This document shows positions 35,827-44,560 of a stretch of DNA of 64,000 nt, one piece after another. Origin of the DNA: Streptomyces sp. LaPpAH-108 (GTDB taxonomy: Bacteria; Actinomycetota; Actinomycetes; Streptomycetales; Streptomycetaceae); contig NZ_KB891987.1 of assembly GCF_000373625.1 (NCBI RefSeq), positions 1,127,655 to 1,191,654 of the forward strand, read 5' to 3'. Both the position numbers and the translations under genes were made by a program. Each line of letters begins with the position of its first letter. Position 1 is the stretch's first letter. Under the pieces are notes generated by a model, which worked only from the letters and a program-made list of their open reading frames with translations, searched no databases and was not told where the DNA came from.

Positions 35827-36855
35827 TCAGTAACCGAAGTCCTGCGTCCACCAAGGGCCGCCCTCGCCGAAGTGGACGCCGACGCCGAGGGTTTTGAAGT
35901 CGCAGTTGAGGATGTTGGCGCGGTGGCCGGGGCTGTTCATCCAGGCTTCCATGACGGCGGCGGGGTCGGTCTGGCCGCGGGCTATGTTCTCGCCGCCGAG
36001 GCCGGATATGCCCGCCTTGGAGGCGCGGTCCCAGGGAGTGGCGCCGTCCGGGTCGGTGTGGTCGAAGAAGTCGCGGGAGGCCATGTCGCCACTGAATGCC
36101 TCGGCGAGCTTGGTGAGGGCGGAGTTCGCCGTCACCGGCGTGCAGCCGACCTTGGCGCGCTCCTCGTTGACGAGCGCGAGCACCTGGGCCTCGGCGTCGG
36201 CCTGGGCCGAGACGGACGCGGAGGCGGAGGCCGAGGGGTCCTTCGCCGCGGGCTTCGAGGAACTGTCCGACGGGGCCGAGGGCTTGGGCGCGGCCGGGGC
36301 GGGCTTGTCGGCGCTCTGCGACGGCGCCGAGGGCTTCGGCTTGGCCGGGGCGGGCGCCGGGGACGCCTCGGAGTCCGAGTCGGACGGGGTGGGCGCCGGT
36401 GCGGCCGGCCGCGTGGACTGGTCGCCCGTGGAGGCACCGCCCCCGGCCTGCGTGTCCGCGCTGCCCGCCGCGCCGCCCTGCTCGCTGGCCGCGTTGCCGG
36501 GCAGGTCGGCCGCCTGCACCTGCTCGCCCTCGCTGGCGGTCGTGCCGCCGCCGAGACGGTAGTTCTGGAGTCCGGGCACCACGCCCGCGCCCACCGCGGC
36601 GGTGCCGAAGGCGACCGCGGCGGAGACACCGAGCAGACCCGTACGCACCGGCGTCGCGGCCTTCTTGGCCCGGCGGCGCCCGCGCTGGGAGCCCCGGCCG
36701 TCCATCGGCTCGTCACCGGTCAGATAGACGGGCCCGCGCGGGCCGACCGAGTACGCCTCGGGGTTCAGATACGGCGCGGTCCCCCTGGGCTCGTGCCCAC
36801 CCGCAGACGAGTGCGGCGCTTCGCTCCCCGCCCCGGCGCGTCGGTGGCGTCCCAT
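35827..36855 (-). CDS. CAP (SCP/PR-1) domain protein, membrane-anchored or secreted
   Basis: A 342-residue protein with a cytoplasmic basic N terminus (residues 1-70, RGSQRGRRRAKKAATP), one membrane segment (TGLLGVSAAVAFGTAAVGAG), a long disordered Pro/Ser/Ala/Lys linker (about 110-220), and a C-terminal CAP domain (about 222-342). CAP marks are VLALVNEERAKVGCTPV, FSGDMASRDFFDHTDPDG, GENIARGQTDPAAVMEAWMN and SPGHRANILNCDFKTLGVGV. The His and Glu of the CAP cavity are present. Bacterial CAP proteins are extracytoplasmic and often wall-associated; the activity is unknown. ATG 36855 follows a GAGGG-rich stretch. An 18-bp palindrome lies 75 bp upstream. Confidence 0.88.
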   Translation of the reverse strand: MGRHRRAGAGSEAPHSSAGGHEPRGTAPYLNPEAYSVGPRGPVYLTGDEPMDGRGSQRGRRRAKKAATPVRTGLLGVSAAVAFGTAAVGAGVVPGLQNYRLGGGTTASEGEQVQAADLPGNAASEQGGAAGSADTQAGGGASTGDQSTRPAAPAPTPSDSDSEASPAPAPAKPKPSAPSQSADKPAPAAPKPSAPSDSSSKPAAKDPSASASASVSAQADAEAQVLALVNEERAKVGCTPVTANSALTKLAEAFSGDMASRDFFDHTDPDGATPWDRASKAGISGLGGENIARGQTDPAAVMEAWMNSPGHRANILNCDFKTLGVGVHFGEGGPWWTQDFGY

Positions 36856-36930
36856 CCCCTGCCCTCTTCCTCGTGCTCGCGGTCGGCCGGGCGCCGGAAC
36901 GGGCCCGATGCCTCCCCCTGGCCAACCCGG

Positions 36931-36948
36931 CTCACTCGATCGAGTGAG
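36931..36948. promoter_or_regulatory. Perfect 18-bp palindrome upstream of the CAP gene
   Basis: CTCACTCGATCGAGTGAG reads identically on both strands. It lies in the divergent interval between the CAP gene and acyP and is the size of a TetR/MarR-type operator. Confidence 0.55.
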
Positions 36949-37024
36949 TTTCATATGAGATTCATTGGGTCGGGACGGTACCGCATGGCGCGGGGGACGG
37001 GTGTGCCGCGAGCGACATTGGCGG

Positions 37025-37054
37025 TTGGGTTGCCCCCATGCGTCCGGTTAGGTT
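37025..37054 (+). promoter_or_regulatory. Promoter of acyP, probably giving a leaderless message
   Basis: TTGGGT (37025-37030), 18-bp spacer, TAGGTT (37049-37054). The start codon lies only 6 nt beyond the -10, so transcription would begin at or beside the ATG. Confidence 0.45.
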
Positions 37055-37060
37055 GCACCC

Positions 37061-37342
37061 ATGAGCGAGGATGCGAGGCTGGTCGCCTGGGTACGGGGAC
37101 ACGTCCAAGGTGTGGGTTTCCGCTGGTTCACCCGGGCACGGGCCCTGGAGATCGGCGGACTGAGTGGCTTTGCTCTCAATCTCGCCGACGGCCGGGTCCA
37201 AGTGGTCGCCGAGGGCCCCCGTACCGGCTGCGAGGGGCTGCTCGACTGGCTCCAGGGCGATGACACGCCCGGGCGGGTGGACGGAGTCACCGAGATCTGG
37301 GACACACCGCGCGGCGGCTACGACGGCTTCGCCATCCGCTGA
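37061..37342 (+). CDS. acyP: Acylphosphatase
   Basis: A 93-residue enzyme hydrolysing the carboxyl-phosphate bond of acyl phosphates. The signature [20 protein letters not shown] supplies the catalytic Arg 21, and the loop [16 protein letters not shown] contains the catalytic Asn 40. The last part [16 protein letters not shown] completes the ferredoxin-like fold. ATG 37061 has no ribosome-binding site and fits the leaderless promoter just upstream. It is a single gene between the CAP gene and the smc region, as in other Streptomyces. Confidence 0.95.
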   Translation: MSEDARLVAWVRGHVQGVGFRWFTRARALEIGGLSGFALNLADGRVQVVAEGPRTGCEGLLDWLQGDDTPGRVDGVTEIWDTPRGGYDGFAIR

Positions 37343-37719
37343 CCGAGCCCCGCGGAACCCCTCCACCGGGGCCGCCGGTACGTGCCAGGGGCACCTGCCC
37401 GGGGGGAAACGGCCTGGTGGTTGCCAAGAAGGGCACGTCGTGAAAGGCTCCCGGTGTACAGCTGATCGACACACCTCCAGGGCCCCGCGAAGACGCAGCG
37501 CCGCCGGCCACCGGCCGCGCGCCCCGGGTTCGCCCGCCGATACGGGGTGTGATCGTGTTGACCGTCAAACTTTTTGGTGAGACGCTGAAAGCCCCGCGCA
37601 CCTTAGCTGTTTGGCATGGCGACGCAGAGCAACACTCGAGTGTGCCAAGCACCGCGGGTGCGAATCCCTCACGACCCACACCGCATCGGTCGGTCACTCA
37701 GTGTGGAGGACCATCCATC
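37343..37719 (+). promoter_or_regulatory. Intergenic region upstream of the small coiled-coil gene
   Basis: 377 bp without a gene. It contains a 7-bp complementary pair ACGTGCC/GGCACGT (about 37380 and 37433) that could bracket a structured leader, the dyad TTGAC-C-GTCAA (37558-37568, also the best -35), and TTAGCT near 37604 as a possible -10. Stretch 37665-37690 resembles a tRNA T-arm, but no cloverleaf forms. Confidence 0.3.
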
Positions 37720-37923
37720 ATGGCAAAGGCGCTTCTCGGTTACGTCGGCGGCTCCGACCCTCGACTCCTCGCCGAGATGCGACGGCTTCAGCAGCGCGTC
37801 CAGGACCTGGAGTCCGAGCTCGTACGGATCCAGGCGGAGAACGACGCGCTGGCGGCTGCCGCCTCTCAGGACAGGATCATGGAGAGCATCGACGCACACC
37901 AGGCGGAGCCTGCGCTCACCTGA
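37720..37923 (+). CDS. Small coiled-coil protein upstream of smc
   Basis: A 67-residue protein. After MAKALLGYVGGSDPRLLAEM comes a heptad-rich helix (MRRLQQRVQDLESELVRIQA) predicted to form a coiled coil, then an Ala/Gln/Asp tail. It resembles the short coiled-coil proteins conserved before smc in Streptomyces; a structural or adaptor role is plausible but unproven. ATG 37720 follows GGAGG. A UUCG-capped terminator separates it from smc. Confidence 0.82.
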   Translation: MAKALLGYVGGSDPRLLAEMRRLQQRVQDLESELVRIQAENDALAAAASQDRIMESIDAHQAEPALT

Positions 37924-38026
37924 TCGCTGCATCAGCTCCACGAAAGCACACGCAGCGGTCGGGCCGCCCGTTGACAACCGCTCAGGAAGGTTCGGGCACA
38001 GGCCAGGACCCGGCTGTCCGAGCCGC

Positions 38027-38048
38027 AAGGGACGCTTCGGCGTCCCTT
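38027..38048 (+). terminator. Terminator between the small coiled-coil gene and smc
   Basis: A 9-bp stem (38027-38035 with 38040-38048) closed by a UUCG loop. Confidence 0.8.
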
Positions 38049-38173
38049 CGTACTTTCCCCCGCATCCTTTCAACCGCTTCACCATCTGGTGTGCCCTTCT
38101 CGTTCATGGACGAAACCGTGGGGTTGCGAGTGTCCGTGGAGTGAGATAGCCGCTGCCGGTAAAGTCCGATTGC

Positions 38174-41100
38174 GTGCATCTCAAGGCATTGACCCTGCGC
38201 GGCTTCAAGTCGTTCGCCTCGGCGACCACGCTCCGGTTCGAACCGGGCATCACGTGTGTCGTCGGCCCGAACGGCTCCGGCAAGTCCAACGTCGTGGACG
38301 CGCTCAGCTGGGTCATGGGCGAGCAGGGCGCCAAGTCGCTGCGCGGCGGCAAGATGGAGGACGTCATCTTCGCCGGCACCACGGGCCGCCCGCCGCTGGG
38401 CCGCGCCGAGGTGTCCCTGACCATCGACAACACCGACGGCGCCCTGCCCATCGAGTACGCCGAGGTCACCCTCACCCGCATCATGTTCCGCAACGGCGGC
38501 AGCGAGTACCAGATCAACGGCGAGACCTGCCGCCTGCTCGACTTCCAGGAACTCCTCTCCGACTCCGGCATCGGCCGCGAGATGCACGTCATCGTCGGCC
38601 AGGGCCAGCTCGACTCCGTCCTGCACGCCGACCCCATGGGCCGCCGCGCCTTCATCGAGGAGGCCGCCGGAGTCCTCAAGCACCGCAAGCGCAAGGAGAA
38701 GGCGCTGCGCAAGCTGGAGTCGATGAAGGCCAACCTCGCCCGCGTGCAGGACCTCACCGACGAACTGCGCCGCCAGCTCAAGCCGCTCGGCCGCCAGGCC
38801 GCCGTCGCCCGCCGCGCCGCCGTCATCCAGGCCGACCTGCGCGATGCCCGCCTGCGCCTGCTCGCCGACGACCTCGTGACCCTGCGCGAAGCCCTCAGCG
38901 CCGAGATCGCCGACGAGGCCGCCCTCAAGGAACGCAGGGAGAGCGCGGCACGCGAACTGCGCGACGCCCTCCAGCGCGAGGCTCGCCTGGAGGACGAGGT
39001 ACGCCGCCTCGCCCCGCGCCTGACCCGCGCCCAGCAGACCTGGTACGAACTCTCCCAGCTCGCCGAGCGCGTCCGCGGCACCGTCTCCCTCGCCGAGGCC
39101 CGCGTCACCAGCGCCACTTCCGCACCCCCGGAGGAGCGGCGCGGCCGTGACCCCGAGGACCTGGAGCGCGAGGCCGCCCGCGTCCGCGAACAGGAGGCCG
39201 AGCTGGAGGCCGCCCTCGACGCCGCCCGGCACGCCCTGGACGACACGGTCGCCCACCGTGCCGAGCTGGAGCGCGCGCTCACCGTCGAGGAACGCCGCCT
39301 CAAGGACGTCGCCCGCGCCATCGCCGACCGGCGCGAGGGCCTGGCCCGGCTCTCCGGCCAGGTGAGCGCCGCCCGCTCCCGCGCCGCCTCCGCCCAGGCC
39401 GAGATCGACCGCCTGGCCGCCGCCCGCGACGAGGCGGCCGAGCGCGCCGCCCACGCCCAGGAGGAGTACGAGACCCTGAAGGCCGAGGTGGACGGCCTCG
39501 ACGCGGACGACGCCGACCTGGCCGTACGGCACGAGGAGGCCCGCCAGCGGCTCGCGGCGGCGGAGGACGCGCTGAGCACGGCCCGCGAGGCCGCCGCCGA
39601 CGCCGAGCGTCGCCGCGCCGCGACCCGCGCCCGCCACGAGACGCTGGCGCTGGGCCTGCGCCGCAAGGACGGCACCGGCGCCCTCCTGTCGGCCCGCGAC
39701 CGGCTCACCGGCGTCCTCGGCCCGGCCGCCGGACTCCTCACCATCGCCCCCGGCCACGAGACAGCCCTCGCCACCGCCTTCGGCACGGCCGCCGACGCCA
39801 TCGCCGTGACCGGCCCCACGGCGGCGATCGAGGCGATCGAACTCCTCCGCAAACAGGAGGGCGGTCGCGCGGCACTGCTGCTGGCGGGGGCGCCGGAGGA
39901 GGCGCCCGCCATACGCGGCACAGTCGGCGCCGATGCGACGGGAGCGGGCGCCGCACCCGGCGCTCGCGCGAGCGCCACGGAAGCCGGGGCGGGGGAGACG
40001 ACCGGCGGGCCCGCCATCGGCGGCGGTTCCGCCGCGGACGCCCGCCCGCAGGGCGTCCCCGGCTTCATCGCCGCCCAGCGCAGCGGCCCCCCCTTCGCCG
40101 CCGACCTCGTACGCGGCCCCGAGGAGCTGATGCCCGCCGTACGGCGGCTGCTGCGCGGGATCGTCGTCGTCGGGACGCTGGAGGAGGCGGAGAACGTGGT
40201 GCGGGCGCGGCCCGCGCTCACCGCTGTCACCGCCGAGGGCGATCTGCTCGGCGCTCACTTCGCGCAGGGCGGTTCGGCCGGGGCGCCCAGCCTGCTGGAA
40301 GTCCAGGCGTCCGTGGACGAGGCCGCCGCCGAGCTGGCCGAGCTGGCCGTGCGCTGCGAGGAGCTGGAGCGGGACCGGCAGGTGGCGGCCGAGGAGCGGA
40401 CCGCCGGTGCCGCGCTCGTGGAGGAGCTGGGGGAGCGGCGCCGGGCCGCCGACCGGGAGAAGTCGGCCGTGGCCCAGCGGCTCGGCCGGCTCGCCGGGCA
40501 GGCGCGCGGTGCCGTGGGCGAGGCGGAACGCTCGGCAGCGGCGGCGGCCCGCGCGCAGGAGGCGCTGGAGCGGGCCGTACAGGAGGCGGAGGAACTGGCC
40601 GAGCGGCTTGCCGTGGCCGAGGAGATGCCGGTGGAGGAGGAGCCGGACACCTCCGTACGGGACCGGCTCTCGGCGGACGGCGCCAACGCGCGGCAGACCG
40701 AGATGGAGGCGCGGCTCCAGGTCCGTACGCACGAGGAGCGGGTCAAGGCGCTCGCCGGGCGGGCCGACTCGCTGGACGGGGCCGCCCGCGCGGAGCGCGA
40801 GGCACGCGCGCGGGCCGAGCAGCGCAGGGCCCGGCTGCGGCACGAGGCCGCCGTCGCCGGGGCGGTCGCCTCCGGCGCCCGGCAGCTGCTCGCCCACATC
40901 GAGGTCTCCCTCGCCCGCTCCGAGCGCGAGCGCTCCGCCGCCGAGACCGTGAAGGGGCTGCGGGAGCGGGAGTTGGCGGACGCGCGCACGGCGGGACGTG
41001 AACTCAAGGCCGAGCTGGACAAGTTGACGGACTCGGTGCACCGGGGCGAGGTGCTGGGGGCCGAGAAGCGGCTGCGCATCGAGCAGTTGGAGGCCAGGGC

Positions 41101-41887
41101 GCTGGAGGAGCTGGGCGTGGAGCCGGAGGGGCTGGTCGCGGAGTACGGCCCGCACCAGCCGGTGCCCCCGTCGCTCCCGGCCGAGGGGGAGACGCTGCCC
41201 GAGGACCCGGAGCACCCCCGCAACCGGCCACGCCCCTTCGACCGCGCCGAGCAGGAGAAGCGGCTGCGGGCCGCCGAGCGCGCCTACCAGCAGCTGGGCA
41301 AGGTGAATCCGCTCGCCCTGGAGGAGTTTGCCGCGCTGGAAGAGAGGCACCAGTTCCTCAGTGAGCAGCTGGAGGACCTGAAGAAGACCCGCGCGGACCT
41401 CCTGAAGGTGGTGAAGGAGGTGGACGAACGGGTGGAGCAGGTCTTCACGGAGGCGTTCCGGGACACCGCGCGCGAGTTCGAGGGCGTGTTCTCCCGGCTC
41501 TTCCCCGGGGGCGAGGGGCGGCTGATCCTGACCGACCCCGACGACATGCTGGCCACCGGTGTGGACGTGGAGGCCCGGCCGCCGGGCAAGAAGGTCAAGC
41601 GGCTGAGCCTGCTCTCCGGCGGGGAGCGCTCGCTGACGGCGGTCGCGCTGCTGGTGTCCATCTTCAAGGCCCGCCCGAGCCCCTTCTATGTGATGGACGA
41701 GGTGGAGGCGGCGCTCGACGACACCAACCTCCAGCGGCTCATCCGCATCATGCGGGAGCTGCAGGAGTCGTCCCAGCTCATCGTCATCACCCATCAGAAG
41801 CGCACGATGGAGATCGCGGACGCGCTCTACGGCGTCTCCATGCAGGGCGACGGTGTGTCCAAGGTCATCTCGCAGCGGCTGCGGTAG
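38174..41887 (+). CDS. smc: Chromosome segregation ATPase SMC
   Basis: A 1237-residue condensin-type ATPase. The N-terminal head has Walker A GPNGSGKSNVVDALSWVMG and the Q-loop region. A long Glu/Ala/Arg coiled coil runs from about 170 to 510. The hinge lies between about 515 and 690. The second coil reaches about 1050. The C-terminal head carries the ABC signature RLSLLSGGERSLTAVALLVS and Walker B PFYVMDEVEAALDDTN. The hinge contains an Ala/Gly/Pro-rich insertion (about 571-630) that looks disordered. GTG 38174 gives the usual MHLKALTLRGFKSFA start; a TAAAGT about 8 nt upstream suggests a short or leaderless leader. Partners ScpA/ScpB are not in the window. Confidence 0.97.
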   Translation: MHLKALTLRGFKSFASATTLRFEPGITCVVGPNGSGKSNVVDALSWVMGEQGAKSLRGGKMEDVIFAGTTGRPPLGRAEVSLTIDNTDGALPIEYAEVTLTRIMFRNGGSEYQINGETCRLLDFQELLSDSGIGREMHVIVGQGQLDSVLHADPMGRRAFIEEAAGVLKHRKRKEKALRKLESMKANLARVQDLTDELRRQLKPLGRQAAVARRAAVIQADLRDARLRLLADDLVTLREALSAEIADEAALKERRESAARELRDALQREARLEDEVRRLAPRLTRAQQTWYELSQLAERVRGTVSLAEARVTSATSAPPEERRGRDPEDLEREAARVREQEAELEAALDAARHALDDTVAHRAELERALTVEERRLKDVARAIADRREGLARLSGQVSAARSRAASAQAEIDRLAAARDEAAERAAHAQEEYETLKAEVDGLDADDADLAVRHEEARQRLAAAEDALSTAREAAADAERRRAATRARHETLALGLRRKDGTGALLSARDRLTGVLGPAAGLLTIAPGHETALATAFGTAADAIAVTGPTAAIEAIELLRKQEGGRAALLLAGAPEEAPAIRGTVGADATGAGAAPGARASATEAGAGETTGGPAIGGGSAADARPQGVPGFIAAQRSGPPFAADLVRGPEELMPAVRRLLRGIVVVGTLEEAENVVRARPALTAVTAEGDLLGAHFAQGGSAGAPSLLEVQASVDEAAAELAELAVRCEELERDRQVAAEERTAGAALVEELGERRRAADREKSAVAQRLGRLAGQARGAVGEAERSAAAAARAQEALERAVQEAEELAERLAVAEEMPVEEEPDTSVRDRLSADGANARQTEMEARLQVRTHEERVKALAGRADSLDGAARAEREARARAEQRRARLRHEAAVAGAVASGARQLLAHIEVSLARSERERSAAETVKGLRERELADARTAGRELKAELDKLTDSVHRGEVLGAEKRLRIEQLEARALEELGVEPEGLVAEYGPHQPVPPSLPAEGETLPEDPEHPRNRPRPFDRAEQEKRLRAAERAYQQLGKVNPLALEEFAALEERHQFLSEQLEDLKKTRADLLKVVKEVDERVEQVFTEAFRDTAREFEGVFSRLFPGGEGRLILTDPDDMLATGVDVEARPPGKKVKRLSLLSGGERSLTAVALLVSIFKARPSPFYVMDEVEAALDDTNLQRLIRIMRELQESSQLIVITHQKRTMEIADALYGVSMQGDGVSKVISQRLR

Positions 41888-41975
41888 CTCCCACTTTCAA
41901 GATCAACAAATCTCTCGTTCACTTCTTGAACAACTGAAGGCTCGGCGTATCTCTTACGTCACAGTCATCTGGGTA

Positions 41976-42016
41976 TTGACTTCGAAACTTGAACGCATAT
42001 TCTCTGCAACGTTGCA
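41976..42016 (+). promoter_or_regulatory. Promoter and LacI-type operator of glcP
   Basis: TTGACT (41976-41981), 16-bp spacer, TATTCT (41998-42003), immediately followed by the perfect 12-bp palindrome TGCAACGTTGCA (42005-42016), the centre-CG form common in LacI-family operators. The surrounding 230 bp is AT-rich and also holds GTTCA/TGAAC arms at 41917-41931. Confidence 0.5.
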
Positions 42017-42114
42017 TTTACCTTCAGGTGTGAGCGGTGCCAAGTTGTGCGCCACTGGAACCTGGAAGGGCTCGCCCCCACCCGGCAGCGTTGCCGTGGC
42101 CCGAGGAGTTACAC

Positions 42115-43533
42115 GTGACCAGCACAGCGCAGGCACCCCAGCCAGGAGCCGGGACGGCTCACCCCGAACATCTCGGGCACGTCATCTTCATCGCGGCCGC
42201 GGCCGCCATGGGCGGCTTCCTCTTCGGCTACGACAGCTCCGTCATCAACGGCGCCGTCGAGGCCATCCGTGACCGTTACGACGTGGGCTCCGCCGCCCTC
42301 GCCCAGGTCATCGCCATCGCGCTCATCGGCTGCGCCATCGGTGCCGCCACCGCCGGCCGGATAGCCGACCGGATCGGCCGTATCCGCTGCATGCAGATCG
42401 CCGCCGTCCTCTTCACCGTCAGCGCCGTGGGCTCCGCCCTTCCGTTCGCCCTGTGGGACCTCGCGTTCTGGCGCATCATCGGCGGTTTCGCCATCGGTAT
42501 GGCCTCGGTCATCGGCCCGGCCTACATCGCCGAGGTCGCCCCGCCCGCCTACCGCGGCCGTCTCGGTTCCTTCCAGCAGGCCGCGATCGTCATCGGCATC
42601 GCCGTCTCCCAGCTCGTCAACTGGGGCCTGCTGAACGCCGCCGGCGGCGACCAGCGCGGCAAGCTCATGGGCCTCGAGGTCTGGCAGGTCATGCTGGGCG
42701 TCATGGTCATCCCGGCCGTCCTCTACGGTCTGCTCTCCTTCGCGATCCCCGAGTCCCCGCGCTTCCTGCTCTCCGTCGGCAAGCGTGAGCGCGCCCGCGA
42801 GATCCTGGCCGAGGTCGAGGGCAAGGACGTCGACCTCGACGCGCGGGTCGACGAGATCGAGCACGCGATGAAGTCCGAGCACAAGTCGTCCTTCAAGGAC
42901 CTGCTCGGCGGCAGCTTCTTCTTCAAGCCGATCGTCTGGGTCGGTATCGGCCTCTCGGTCTTCCAGCAGTTCGTCGGCATCAACGTCGCGTTCTACTACT
43001 CCTCGACGCTGTGGCAGTCGGTCGGCGTCGACCCCTCGGACTCGTTCCTCTACTCCTTCACGACGTCGATCATCAACATCGTCGGCACCGTGATCGCGAT
43101 GATCTTCGTGGACCGCATCGGCCGCAAGCCGCTCGCCCTCATCGGCTCCGTCGGCATGGCCGCCGGTCTGGCCCTGGAGGCCTGGGCGTTCAGCTACCAC
43201 CTGGTCGACGGCAAGCTGCCCGCCACCCAGGGCTGGGTCGCGCTGGTCGCCGCCCACCTGTTCGTCCTCTTCTTCGCCCTCTCCTGGGGTGTCGTGGTCT
43301 GGGTCTTCCTCGGCGAGATGTTCCCGAACAAGATCCGCGCCGCCGCCCTCGGTGTGGCCGCCTCCGCGCAGTGGATCGCCAACTGGGCCATCACCGCGAG
43401 CTTCCCGTCCCTGGCCGACTGGAACCTCTCCGGCACCTACGTGATCTACGCGATCTTCGCCACCCTCTCCATCCCCTTCGTCCTGAAGTTCGTCAAGGAG
43501 ACGAAGGGCAAGACCCTGGAGGAGATGGGCTAG
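42115..43533 (+). CDS. glcP: Glucose permease GlcP (MFS sugar porter)
   Basis: A 472-residue sugar:proton symporter of the MFS sugar-porter family with 12 membrane helices. Marks are GGFLFGYDSSVINGAVEAIR in helix 1, RIADRIGRIRC (D-R-x-G-R-R type) after helix 2, PESPRFLLSVGKRERA after helix 6, QQFVGINVAFYYSSTLWQSV in helix 7, DRIGRKPLALIGSVGM and the C-terminal PETKG-like KETKGKTLEEMG. Length and position after smc match GlcP, the main glucose transporter of S. coelicolor. GTG 42115 has GAGGAG about 8 nt upstream. Transcription is probably controlled through the palindrome at 42005-42016. Confidence 0.93.
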   Translation: MTSTAQAPQPGAGTAHPEHLGHVIFIAAAAAMGGFLFGYDSSVINGAVEAIRDRYDVGSAALAQVIAIALIGCAIGAATAGRIADRIGRIRCMQIAAVLFTVSAVGSALPFALWDLAFWRIIGGFAIGMASVIGPAYIAEVAPPAYRGRLGSFQQAAIVIGIAVSQLVNWGLLNAAGGDQRGKLMGLEVWQVMLGVMVIPAVLYGLLSFAIPESPRFLLSVGKRERAREILAEVEGKDVDLDARVDEIEHAMKSEHKSSFKDLLGGSFFFKPIVWVGIGLSVFQQFVGINVAFYYSSTLWQSVGVDPSDSFLYSFTTSIINIVGTVIAMIFVDRIGRKPLALIGSVGMAAGLALEAWAFSYHLVDGKLPATQGWVALVAAHLFVLFFALSWGVVVWVFLGEMFPNKIRAAALGVAASAQWIANWAITASFPSLADWNLSGTYVIYAIFATLSIPFVLKFVKETKGKTLEEMG

Positions 43534-43591
43534 CCACCCCCTCGACCCGAGGAGAAGGGCCAAGTCCCCGCTGCCCCTCTCCTCGCACCCT

Positions 43592-43634
43592 CCACCGCCC
43601 CCATCCCGGCCACTGCCGGGGGTGGGGGCGGTGG
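43592..43634 (+). terminator. Terminator after glcP
   Basis: A perfect 12-bp outer stem (43592-43603 with 43623-43634) and an inner CCCGGC/GCCGGG stem with a CACT loop. Confidence 0.85.
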
Positions 43635-44560
43635 CATTGCATTGGGCTTCGGCGGGGTGGGGCTGGGCTTGTTGCGGACGTGACGAGGGGGCCCTTGTGC
43701 GGGTGGCGGTGGGTGCTTGGCGTACGGGGCGTGGTGGGCGTTGGCCGGTCCACCGCCGGGTGGGGCTGGGCTTGCTGCGGATGCTGAGATCGGTTCGGGG
43801 TGCCCATTGCGGCCGGTTGGGGCTTGGCGTACGTGGGTGGCCGCCGACTGATTCCCCTCCGGGGCGATGGCATCTGAGGTCTGGCCTGGGGCGACGGGTG
43901 CGCTGCCGTGGGCACGGGCTGTTTCGCGTTCGGCGTGTGAGGGCTGTCAGCCGGATCGCGGGCGGGGGCCTGATCGGTCACGGCCAGCAGGGAAGTCGCC
44001 CGGGGGTACAGACGTCGGGGCGCCTAGGCCCGCACGGGTCGGGATGACCTTGCACGCCTCGGCTGGAGCTTCGGCCGGGGGAGTGCTCGGTGAGGCGGGG
44101 GCGCGGCCAGGGGCCGACGGCTGTATGCCGACACACCTGCCGGGACTGCTCGTGGCTCAGACCGAGTACCGCTGGTGCCCATACCCGTCAAGCGGCCGAC
44201 GCGACCCGCCCGGAGCGTGCGAGCCCCCTCGGATCGATCGCGGCGAGGGCCATGTGCGCCGGGTGCTGATCTCCGTGCACGACGATCCCCCGGCGGCGAA
44301 GCTGCCGTCGGAGGCGTACGCCAAACCCCAGGTCAGTCCCGCTGTCGGCCGGAGACCGATCTCGTACCGCCGGTCGTCCCGGTCGCTCCCCTGGAAGCTC
44401 TCTCCCCCCGGCAGCCCCGTCGGAGGTGCCCAGGCCAGGCCAGTTCTGGCATGGGCCGGGGACCGACTCCGTACCGTTGGTGCCGCCGGAGGTGCATACG
44501 CCCACACCAAGTCAGCCGGGAACCGATCTCGGACACAGGCCACCCCGCAGGGCGCCCGTG
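43635..44560. repeat. Non-coding region with degenerate repeats
   Basis: More than 900 bp without a gene that keeps codon structure. Part 43654-43860 holds two diverged tandem copies of about 105 bp: GGGTGGGGCTGGGCTTGTTGCG recurs with one change from 43654 to 43757, and GCTTGGCGTACG recurs at 43715 and 43822. Part 44161-44540 holds at least four spaced copies of an ACCGA(T/C)CTCGTACCG-like core (44161, 44353, 44461, 44521). Both look like decaying duplications rather than functional arrays. Confidence 0.5.

Noticed and set aside
37665..37690. A GGTGCGAATCC sequence that resembles a tRNA T-arm
   Set aside because: No acceptor, D or anticodon stems pair in the flanking sequence; no cloverleaf can be made.
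37982..41794. A 1270-codon open frame opposite smc
   Set aside because: Arg/Gly/Leu-rich antisense shadow; smc on the plus strand has all expected ATPase motifs.
43622..44047. Open frames in the non-coding stretch after glcP
   Set aside because: Their translations are dominated by Gly/Arg/Trp with no conserved pattern, no ribosome-binding sites and no consistent third-position GC bias.
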